9,327 nucleotides of DNA from Propionibacteriaceae bacterium UBA5174 (lineage in GTDB: Bacteria; Actinomycetota; Actinomycetes; Propionibacteriales; Propionibacteriaceae): NCBI GenBank assembly GCA_002413345.1, contig DHWU01000009.1:104849-114175 (forward strand), written 5' to 3'. The position numbers and the translations under genes were made by a program. How positions within the stretch are numbered: the stretch's first letter is position 1; every line of letters begins with the position of its first letter. Positions 1 through 5,271 of the stretch are shown one piece after another. The notes beneath the pieces were generated by a model, which ran no database searches, had not been told where the DNA came from, and worked only from the letters and a program-made list of their open reading frames with translations.

Positions 1-270
1 GACGGCATCCAGAACAAGATCGAGCCGTTGGCCCCGGTCGACAAGGACCTCTACGAACTGCCTCCCGAGGAGCATGCACAGATTCCGACTGTGCCGGCTT
101 CGCTGGAGGGCGTGCTCGACGCGCTCGAGGCTGACCACGACTACCTGCTCGCAGGCGACGTGTTCACCCCCGACCTGATCGAGACCTGGATCGAGATGAA
201 GCGCGCCGATATCGACGCGATCCGTCTTCGTCCGCACCCACACGAGTTCGAGATGTACTTCGACATGTGA
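1..270 (+). CDS. glnA: Glutamine synthetase type I-beta, C-terminal 89 residues (5' end outside the window)
   Basis: Glutamine synthetase joins ammonia to glutamate with ATP in the cytoplasm, as a dodecamer. The open frame enters at base 1 and ends at TGA 268-270. The fragment contains the adenylylation loop (DLYELPPEE, with the target tyrosine codon at 52-54) and the family's C-terminal helical region ending in HPHEFEMYFDM, closely matching the last part of bacterial GSI-beta enzymes. The tyrosine implies control by a GlnE-type adenylyltransferase, as in other actinobacteria. Codon use is strongly biased to G/C third positions (about 84% by count), fitting a highly expressed gene. A strong hairpin follows 25 bases after the stop, so this is probably the end of its transcript. 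The family is certain from the motif; whether it is the main glnA or a second copy cannot be told from this end alone. Confidence 0.95.
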   Translation, partial: DGIQNKIEPLAPVDKDLYELPPEEHAQIPTVPASLEGVLDALEADHDYLLAGDVFTPDLIETWIEMKRADIDAIRLRPHPHEFEMYFDM

Positions 271-295
271 TCTGAGTCGAAACTCGTTCGACAAA

Positions 296-329
296 CAGAT
301 GGCTCCAGCGCTTGCGCTGGGGCCATCTG
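296..329. terminator. Intrinsic, possibly bidirectional, terminator between glnA and the convergent DUF3048 gene
   Basis: A near-perfect inverted repeat pairs bases 296-311 with 314-329 across a TT loop, giving 16 pairs with a single T-G wobble in the middle (304/321). On the + strand it is followed by GTCTTTCC, a weak T-tract. On the - strand it is followed by TTTGT. It lies in the 102-base gap between two convergent genes, so it can serve both. The structure is plainly visible; termination in both directions is inferred. Confidence 0.85.
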
Positions 330-372
330 GTCTTTCCTGCGTTGGTTGGATCGGGCCAGACCACCTCGCGAC

Positions 373-1455
373 TCAGCCAGTGATCTTCACTTTGGCGTTG
401 ATCTGGGGTAGCTCGAAGAAGGTCCGTCCGGGAGCGACCTTGAGTGGGCTGCCGTCGTCGAGGGTGAACTTGAACGGTGCGTTGACCGCACCTTTGGTCC
501 AGGTGCCTTGCACATACTTGCCCTGATTCAGGTAGTAGAAGGTGCCCTTGCCTTTGATGATGTCCACCACCGGATCCACCGCCCCGCTACCGCCGTAGAT
601 CTTGTCCATCTTCCACTTGGCCCGCACCACCAACACGTTGTCAGTCGCGACACGCTTGCCGTCGGTCAAGACGTGTTTACCCCAGGGTTCGTTGCGCAGG
701 TACTGCTTGGACGCTTCGTCATAGTCGTAACTGGTGTTCCAGTGATCCCCCGGCCCCCAAGGGACCGAAACCTTCGCGGCTGGCTTACCCGACGCTGAAG
801 TCGAGACCTGCTCAGTTCCGGTGGCGAATGGCAGGTACGGCTGGGTCGGCGCCGACTTCATCTTCTTGGCCAGTTTGCGCAACGCGTCGGGATGGCAGAA
901 CACCGAATGGACGGGGGCGCGATGCGGAAAGGTCTCGTAGGCACCCTTACCGTGGACGCCAGCTTTGAACGAGTAGAGATTCTCCAAATACTCGCTGTAG
1001 GCGGCCACATAGTTCATCACCCAACCCGCAGCGGCAGTATTGCCAAAGACCGGCTTCATCGGGCTCAGTAGCGGCACGTCCACTGGACGGATCGAGCGCA
1101 CCGGTCCAACTGCTTTCGGAAATTGGCTGTGGAACACTGCACACAACCTGATGTAGCTGATCCCATTAGGCTCGACGAACACAATGTCGGCCTGGTTCAG
1201 GCCAGCCTGCGGGTGGGCGGAGCGCACATCGGACACCTTCACCGCCACTGCCGCATGGTTGAGCGTGGCGGCATCAGCGACTGCGTTGCCAGTGAGTGGT
1301 GCCCGCGCCAAAGTGCCAGCGGCGGCTACCGGGGTCGCTGCCGCGTCAGCCAGGTGGTTAGCGACCGGGGATGAGTTCACTGCACATCCGGACGCGGCCG
1401 CGCCAGCGGATCCGATCATCAACATCACAGCAGCGCGACGGCTGAGCTGAGTCAC
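373..1455 (-). CDS. DUF3048 (YerB-like) lipoprotein, copy 1
   Basis: A 360-residue predicted secreted lipoprotein. The N-terminus has a twin-arginine-like signal (SRR at residues 5-7), a hydrophobic stretch and a lipobox AASGC with the lipidated Cys at 24. A low-complexity Ala-rich linker follows, then the DUF3048 N-terminal domain from about residue 66 (NHAAVAVKVSD, HPQAGLNQADIVF, GPVRSIRPVD at 117-126) and the DUF3048 C-terminal domain (GKGTFYYLNQGK, GTWTKG, LDDGSPLKVAPGRTFFELP). The family's function is unknown; B. subtilis YerB is a member. The frame is open up to an ATG at 1581, but I chose the GTG at 1455. It is the start shared with the paralogue, and a one-base length difference just upstream puts the two leaders in different frames although their DNA is conserved, so that DNA is not coding. 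It lies downstream of copy 2 on the same strand but has its own copy of the leader. Confidence 0.88.
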   Translation of the reverse strand: MTQLSRRAAVMLMIGSAGAAASGCAVNSSPVANHLADAAATPVAAAGTLARAPLTGNAVADAATLNHAAVAVKVSDVRSAHPQAGLNQADIVFVEPNGISYIRLCAVFHSQFPKAVGPVRSIRPVDVPLLSPMKPVFGNTAAAGWVMNYVAAYSEYLENLYSFKAGVHGKGAYETFPHRAPVHSVFCHPDALRKLAKKMKSAPTQPYLPFATGTEQVSTSASGKPAAKVSVPWGPGDHWNTSYDYDEASKQYLRNEPWGKHVLTDGKRVATDNVLVVRAKWKMDKIYGGSGAVDPVVDIIKGKGTFYYLNQGKYVQGTWTKGAVNAPFKFTLDDGSPLKVAPGRTFFELPQINAKVKITG

Positions 1456-1520
1456 CTTTGACTTCTTTCCAGCCGCCAACGACGACATTGGGTGGCGGCC
1501 CTGGATCAATGCTAGGTCCC
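1456..1520 (-). promoter_or_regulatory. Promoter and conserved hairpin leader of DUF3048 copy 1
   Basis: Reading the - strand, a TAGCAT hexamer (1514-1509, fits TANNNT) is followed by a leader of about 50 bases. The leader contains an inverted repeat GCCGCCA/TGGCGGC (1499-1493 with 1478-1472) and then a purine-rich ribosome binding site (GGAAAGAAG) before the GTG at 1455. Bases 1490-1520 are identical to 2771-2801 ahead of copy 2, while sequence further upstream is unrelated. No good -35 hexamer is visible. Conservation of DNA but not of reading frame marks it as a non-coding control region. Confidence 0.65.
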
Positions 1521-1669
1521 GCAGGCTTCCTCCGGCCGGAGATCTGAGCCGAAACCGGAATGTCTCAGGTGGCCGACACAATCGTGACGACCTGCCCCCC
1601 AGGAAGCGTGCGCGAAAGACGGAGCTCGCCGCGGCCCAGAGAGCCCTAGCAGCGACAGTTCGCCAAGAT
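1521..1669. other. Spacer between the two DUF3048 genes, with a 12-bp palindrome
   Basis: No gene is supported here; the open frame up to 1581 is judged a non-coding extension of copy 1. The perfect palindrome CTCCGGCCGGAG sits at 1530-1541, about where the -35 region of the copy 1 promoter would be, and could be an operator. It has no counterpart upstream of copy 2. I see no convincing terminator for copy 2 in this spacer. Confidence 0.4.
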
Positions 1670-2737
1670 TCAGGCGGTGATCTTCACCTTGGCGTCGATC
1701 TGGGGTAGCTCGAAGAAGGTGCGGCCCGGCGCTACCTTGAGCGGAGATCCATCATCAAGGGTGAACTGAAACAACTCATTGACCGCACCCTTCGTCCAGG
1801 TGCCAGTCACGCATTTGCCCTGGTTCAGGTAGTAGAAGGTGCCTTTCCCATTGACAATGCCAACCACCGGATCTTTGCCGCCGCTGCCAGTGAAGATCTT
1901 GTCCATCTTCCATTTCGCTCGCACCACCAACACGTTGTCGGTGGTGACCCGCTTTCCGTCGATCAAGACATGCTTACCCCAGGGCTCGCTACGCAGGTAC
2001 TGCTTGGTCTTGGCGTCATAGGTGTAGCCGGTGCTGAAGCTATTCCCGGTGCCCCACGGCACCGAAATCTTGATTGCGTCCTTGCCGGAGATAGCAGTGG
2101 AGACTTGGTCATCGCCGGTAGCAAAGGGCAGATACGGGTCGGCCGGTGGGGACTTCATCACCTTGGCCTGCTTCAACAGGACCTTCGGATGACAGAACAC
2201 TCCGTTCTCGGCGGCCCGCCCCCGCAGCATGAAATAAGAACCGGTTCCACGAACCTTCATGTAATACAGGTTTTCGATGTACTTGCTATTGGCGGCCACA
2301 TAGTTCATCACCCAGATCGCCGCCGAGGTGTTACCAAAGACCGGCTTCATCGGCGATAGCAGTGGCACGTCCACTGGACGAATCGAGCGCACCGGACCAG
2401 CCTGTTCTGGCAATTGGGAGTGGAACACCGCGCACAACCGGGTGTACGCCAGCCCGTTTGGCTCCACAAACACGATGTCGGCCTGATTCAAACCCGCTTG
2501 TGGATGCGAAGCCTTCACATCAGATACTTTCAAGGCCACCGCAGCATGGTTCAGCGCTTCGGTATCGGTCACCAGTTCACCGGTCAGCGGCGCCCGTGGC
2601 CGGGTATCACCGGTCGGAGTCGGCGTCGATGATTCACCGGCAGGTGTCGATGTTGGAGCCGCCGCGCAGCCCACGGCGGTCGCACCAGCTGCGCCGAGCA
2701 TCACAACCATGGCGGTTCTACGACTGATCTGAGTCAC
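1670..2737 (-). CDS. DUF3048 (YerB-like) lipoprotein, copy 2
   Basis: A 355-residue paralogue of the gene at 373-1455, with the same order of parts: SRR at residues 5-7, lipobox TAVGC with Cys at 24, a Thr/Pro/Ser-rich linker, the DUF3048 N-terminal domain (LNHAAVALKVSD, QAGLNQADIVFVEPNG, GPVRSIRPVDVPLL) and the C-terminal domain (GKGTFYYLNQGK, GTWTKGAVN, APGRTFFELPQ). By eye the N-terminal block is about 80% identical to copy 1. The strongest difference is a short segment just before the shared VFCHP (residues about 159-179). The GTG at 2737 is preferred over an in-frame ATG at 2803 because it follows the binding site GGAAGAGG and matches the paralogue's start. It is probably anchored outside the membrane. 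Function is unknown; family-level assignment is confident. Confidence 0.88.
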   Translation of the reverse strand: MTQISRRTAMVVMLGAAGATAVGCAAAPTSTPAGESSTPTPTGDTRPRAPLTGELVTDTEALNHAAVALKVSDVKASHPQAGLNQADIVFVEPNGLAYTRLCAVFHSQLPEQAGPVRSIRPVDVPLLSPMKPVFGNTSAAIWVMNYVAANSKYIENLYYMKVRGTGSYFMLRGRAAENGVFCHPKVLLKQAKVMKSPPADPYLPFATGDDQVSTAISGKDAIKISVPWGTGNSFSTGYTYDAKTKQYLRSEPWGKHVLIDGKRVTTDNVLVVRAKWKMDKIFTGSGGKDPVVGIVNGKGTFYYLNQGKCVTGTWTKGAVNELFQFTLDDGSPLKVAPGRTFFELPQIDAKVKITA

Positions 2738-2801
2738 CTTGACCTCTTCCCAGCCGCCAACGACGAGATCGGGTGGCGGCCCTGGATCAATGCTAGGTCC
2801 C
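2738..2801 (-). promoter_or_regulatory. Promoter and conserved hairpin leader of DUF3048 copy 2
   Basis: This is the second copy of the leader seen at 1456-1520. It has TAGCAT on the - strand at 2795-2790, the inverted repeat GCCGCCA/TGGCGGC (2780-2774 with 2759-2753, 14-base loop) and the binding site GGAAGAGG before the GTG. The 31 bases 2771-2801 match the other copy exactly; the rest differs at a few positions, including a one-base indel next to the start codon. Confidence 0.65.
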
Positions 2802-2821
2802 AAACCAAAAGCTAGGCGGTA

Positions 2822-2863
2822 GCCCGGGATCGAATCGGCCGGGCATGTCGCGACAAATCGCGA
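2822..2863. terminator. Two small inverted repeats after the membrane-protein gene (weak terminator candidates)
   Basis: TCGCGA at 2848-2853 pairs with TCGCGA at 2858-2863 around a 4-base loop, and GCCCGG at 2822-2827 pairs with CCGGGC at 2839-2844. Both lie downstream of the - strand gene ending at 2887 and upstream of the copy 2 promoter. Neither is followed by a clear T-tract, so termination is only a guess. Confidence 0.3.
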
Positions 2864-2886
2864 TCTGACTATCTCCCGGTCTCAAT

Positions 2887-3381
2887 TCAGTTCAGAACCG
2901 TCAACGCCAACCCAACAACCAGCACCACCATGACCACCGCGAGTACTGCGACCATAAAGAGCACACCCTTTGGTGACTGCTTGACATAGCCAACATTGCC
3001 AGTGGCGAACTGGTGCAGCGGGGCTGCATAGAACACCTCAGCGACACCACCGAGGGGCACGCTGACATCAATCTGGGCCTGTCCGTATTGACGCATCCAC
3101 TGGGCATAAAACTCCAGATGCTGCTGCCCTGCGGGCACCTGGTAGATGTTTTGCCCGTATTGGGCAGAGACCAGGTAACCGTTGAGCAGCACCTTGGGCA
3201 CGATCATGCTGGAGGTCATCACACTGCCTTGAAGGTTGACCTTCAAAAGGCCATTGCCGGGAGCCAGTCCAGGCAGCGAACCTGGCGTCGGAACCGGTGC
3301 GGCACCATAACCGCCTGCAGTAGCTGGTGGCCCGGGTTGGATCGGCTGCTGCGGCTGTCCAAAACCCGGGTTGAATGGCAT
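2887..3381 (-). CDS. Small protein with Pro/Gln-rich N-terminus and one C-terminal membrane segment, function unknown
   Basis: A 164-residue protein. Residues 1-44 are rich in Pro, Gly and Gln and probably disordered. Residues 45-135 form a compact, beta-rich-looking region (LLKVNLQGS, VLLNGYLV, QNIYQVPAGQQHLEFYAQW). Residues about 139-162 are one hydrophobic span, and the protein stops two residues later, a tail-anchor arrangement. With no signal peptide, the main domain is probably cytoplasmic. The motif 'nGy...vPaGqqhlef' resembles actinobacterial proteins with a PEGA-like fold, but I do not recognise a named family. The frame is open to 3483; I chose the ATG at 3381 because AGGGGA precedes it at good spacing and a TATTCT box lies just upstream of that, inside the longer frame. 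Start confidence is moderate. Confidence 0.75.
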   Translation of the reverse strand: MPFNPGFGQPQQPIQPGPPATAGGYGAAPVPTPGSLPGLAPGNGLLKVNLQGSVMTSSMIVPKVLLNGYLVSAQYGQNIYQVPAGQQHLEFYAQWMRQYGQAQIDVSVPLGGVAEVFYAAPLHQFATGNVGYVKQSPKGVLFMVAVLAVVMVVLVVGLALTVLN

Positions 3382-3411
3382 CTGATTCCCCTGCTGATAA
3401 GTCACCCGCAG

Positions 3412-3417
3412 AGAATA
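3412..3417 (-). promoter_or_regulatory. -10 box of the small membrane-protein gene
   Basis: TATTCT on the - strand lies 30 bases before the ATG at 3381, placing a transcription start near 3405 and giving a leader of about 24 bases that contains the AGGGGA ribosome binding site. The -35 region is weak (TTAGCC at 18-base spacing). The call comes from sequence pattern only. Confidence 0.45.
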
Positions 3418-3581
3418 CGGTGCGATTTGCAGCTGGGCTAACCGGTGTCCGAAAACCATCCGCAGCGCTGCGACGATCGCCAATCCACACTCAAGGGAAC
3501 CTCACAGGTTCACCAACTCGCCACCACAGGGTGCGGGGCTTAAGTAGAGATCAAGAACAGTTCAACGGACACAGGAGGCAG

Positions 3582-3632
3582 ATGGAGGCAAGCAAGCACT
3601 TTCCCTCTCAGCAACCGGTCCCGTTGTCCTAG
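3582..3632 (+). CDS. Possible 16-residue leader peptide upstream of the hydrolase gene
   Basis: The ATG at 3582 is preceded by AGGAGG with a 3-base gap, the best-looking ribosome binding site in this part of the window. The ORF encodes MEASKHFPSQQPVPLS and ends at TAG 3630-3632, inside the loop of the hairpin at 3614-3648 and 50 bases before the next gene. It has no run of one amino acid that would suggest classical attenuation. It may be a translated leader, or chance; the short SD spacing counts against it. Confidence 0.3.
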   Translation: MEASKHFPSQQPVPLS

Positions 3633-3648
3633 CTACAGCGGGGCCGGT
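3614..3648 (+). promoter_or_regulatory. 13-bp RNA hairpin in the leader of the hydrolase gene
   Basis: Bases 3614-3626 (ACCGGTCCCGTTG) pair with 3636-3648 (CAGCGGGGCCGGT) around a 9-base loop. Two of the 13 pairs are G-U wobbles that form only if the + strand is transcribed, suggesting an RNA structure rather than a protein-binding palindrome. There is no T-tract after it, so a simple terminator is unlikely. It could tune translation or stability of the downstream message. Confidence 0.45.
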
Positions 3649-3682
3649 CCCCTGTTCAGGCGAAGTACGGCAGGCTGAGGCC

Positions 3683-4486
3683 ATGGAAGTACTGCTGCTG
3701 GGCACCGGGGCCGCCGACGGAATTCCCAATGTGTTTTGCGATTGCCCAACCTGCGCCGATTACCGCAATCGAGGCGAGCTGCGTACCCCCACTTCAGTCT
3801 TGATTGATAACCGACTATTGATCGATCCGGGTCCAGAATCCCCGCTGCAGGTCAGCCGTTTGGGACATGACCTGATCAACTGCCCGACGATTCTGGTCAG
3901 CCATGCCCACAACGATCATCTGGACGCCTCGCTGCTGATGCACCGCTCCTGGGTGAGCAACGCTGCGCTGCGGGTGCTTGGCCCCGCGCCGGTGGTCGAG
4001 TGTGCGGCGAATTGGCTGGAGCCCGATCAGCAGAACGTGTCTTTCACTTCCTTGACCGCAGGCGAGGTGATCGAAGCCGAGGGCTACACCATCGATGCCC
4101 TGGCAGCCAACCATCACGCCTACGGCGAGGCGCTTTGCTATCGAATCAGCGACCACTCGGCGTCGGTGCTTTATCTGACCGACACCGGAGTGTTGCCCGA
4201 CGCCACCATCGCCGCAGTGGCCGGACGCCAAGTCGACCTGGTGCTCTTGGAGGAGACCTTCGGCAACGCCAGCGACAAGGGCGACCAGCATCACAATCTG
4301 GACACCTTTGCTACGACGGTGGCGCAACTACGCCAAGCGGGCGCGATCGGTGCCGCCACTTTGGTGGTGCCAATCCATCTGGGCCATGACAATCCCCCGC
4401 TTGCCGAGTTGCGCCAAGCGATGGCCAACATCGGCGCCGAAGTGCTCAGTGACGGCTCGGTGCTACGGCTACCTGTCGGTAGTTGA
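3683..4486 (+). CDS. MBL-fold metallo-hydrolase, PhnP-like
   Basis: A 267-residue metallo-beta-lactamase-fold protein. The metal motif HAHNDH is at residues 74-79, with further likely ligands in NHH (143-145), TDTG (Asp167) and the late histidines at 203-204 and 232/235. The N-terminus carries LGTGAADGIP and a Cys cluster (Cys19, Cys21, Cys24), as in PhnP-type phosphodiesterases, where it binds a structural zinc. PhnP cleaves cyclic phosphoribosyl phosphate in phosphonate breakdown, but no phn genes are seen here, so the substrate is uncertain; a cyclic phosphodiester is a reasonable guess. The start ATG is preceded by a weak site (CTGAGG). The stop lies only 11 bases from the convergent stop of dprE2, leaving no room for a separate terminator. 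Confidence 0.85.
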   Translation: MEVLLLGTGAADGIPNVFCDCPTCADYRNRGELRTPTSVLIDNRLLIDPGPESPLQVSRLGHDLINCPTILVSHAHNDHLDASLLMHRSWVSNAALRVLGPAPVVECAANWLEPDQQNVSFTSLTAGEVIEAEGYTIDALAANHHAYGEALCYRISDHSASVLYLTDTGVLPDATIAAVAGRQVDLVLLEETFGNASDKGDQHHNLDTFATTVAQLRQAGAIGAATLVVPIHLGHDNPPLAELRQAMANIGAEVLSDGSVLRLPVGS

Positions 4487-4497
4487 GCCAATCCCAG

Positions 4498-5259
4498 CTA
4501 CAGCGGCAGCAGGCGGAAGATCGGCGCCGGGATGTGCTTCAACACCCACATCACCAACTTGAATTGCGCTGGCACCCAAATCAGTTTCTGACCCTTACGT
4601 GCGGCATCAACCACCTGGGTGGCCAACTGCTCTTTGTCAACGGTGAGCGGGGCCTCTTTGACCCCTGCCGACATCCGGGTACGCACCTGGCCGGGACGAA
4701 CCACCAAGACCTTTGGCCCGAACGGTGCCAGCGCCTCGCCAAGTAGCCGGTAGAAGCCGTCCAAGCCAGCTTTGGTGGAGCCGTAGACAAAGTTGGAACG
4801 GCGCACCTTTTCACCGGCTACCGAACTCATCGCGATGATCTGGCCATAGCCCTGGGCCTTCATCTTCTGCCCGATCAGCACGCCGACGCTCACCGCGCCG
4901 GTGTAGTTGATATTGGCCGCCAATACCGCCTTAGCCTGGTCCTGCCAAAGCTCCTCAGCATCGCCGAGCATGCCGAAAGCCACGATCGCCACATCAACAT
5001 CGGCAATCTGCCAGGCTGCCTCGATCACGCCCGGATGGCTGTCAAAAGCGGTGGCATCAAACTCCAGCGAGTCCACCTCGCTGGCCCCAGCCGCTTTGAG
5101 ATTGGCCACCGTCGCCGCGGCCAATTCATCGCCGGGCTGCACGCCCAGAATCACCCGCAGCGGCTGCTTGGCGAGGTATTCGCCCACAATCGCCAGCCCA
5201 ATCTCGGAGGTTCCCCCAAGTAGCAGAATGGTCTGCGGGTTGCCAGTGGCATCGATCAC
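4498..5259 (-). CDS. dprE2: Decaprenylphospho-beta-D-erythro-pentofuranosid-2-ulose 2-reductase (DprE2)
   Basis: A 253-residue short-chain dehydrogenase that reduces the 2-keto intermediate made by DprE1 with NAD(P)H, yielding decaprenyl-phosphoryl-arabinose, the sole arabinose donor for cell-wall arabinan in organisms that have it. Visible features are the N-terminal DATGNPQTILLLGGTSEIG with the cofactor loop at residues 15-21, the catalytic serines in MSS (144-146), the YGSTK motif (Tyr159, Lys163), VRPGQVRT and the C-terminal WVPAQFK...HIPAPIFRLLP typical of mycobacterial DprE2. It starts at GTG, with AAGGAG at 5270-5265 placed 5 bases upstream. It follows dprE1 by 12 bases, so the two are co-transcribed and probably translationally linked. 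Confidence 0.93.
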   Translation of the reverse strand: MIDATGNPQTILLLGGTSEIGLAIVGEYLAKQPLRVILGVQPGDELAAATVANLKAAGASEVDSLEFDATAFDSHPGVIEAAWQIADVDVAIVAFGMLGDAEELWQDQAKAVLAANINYTGAVSVGVLIGQKMKAQGYGQIIAMSSVAGEKVRRSNFVYGSTKAGLDGFYRLLGEALAPFGPKVLVVRPGQVRTRMSAGVKEAPLTVDKEQLATQVVDAARKGQKLIWVPAQFKLVMWVLKHIPAPIFRLLPL

Positions 5260-5271
5260 GATTACTCCTTG

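Larger units (their letters stand above)
373..2801 (-). repeat. Tandem duplication: two units of leader plus DUF3048 gene
   Basis: Two head-to-tail units (373-1520 and 1670-2801, offset about 1.28-1.30 kb) share order, length and long DNA blocks, for example the leader and the 3' ends encoding APGRTFFELP. The duplication therefore included the control region. The protein divergence shows it is not recent, although the identical blocks leave room for gene conversion. Confidence 0.8.
3382..3682. other. Divergent intergenic region (301 bases)
   Basis: The left part holds the promoter and leader of the - strand membrane-protein gene. The right part is the upstream region of the + strand hydrolase gene and contains a possible short leader ORF (3582-3632) and a hairpin (3614-3648). 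I see no RNA gene, repeat or further coding region. I could not identify a convincing promoter for the hydrolase. Confidence 0.6.

Noticed and set aside
1456..1581. N-terminal extension of DUF3048 copy 1 (starts at ATG 1581 or ATG 1488)
   Set aside because: The equivalent DNA upstream of copy 2 is conserved but in a different frame and lacks the ATG at 1488, so the region is a leader, not coding.
3068..3490. 140-codon - strand frame overlapping the small membrane-protein gene
   Set aside because: It is in another frame of the same strand and shows no organised features. The chosen frame has a membrane segment, an SD and a -10 box.
4487..4497. Terminator between the convergent hydrolase and dprE2 genes
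   Set aside because: The gap is only 11 bases and I see no inverted repeat spanning it.
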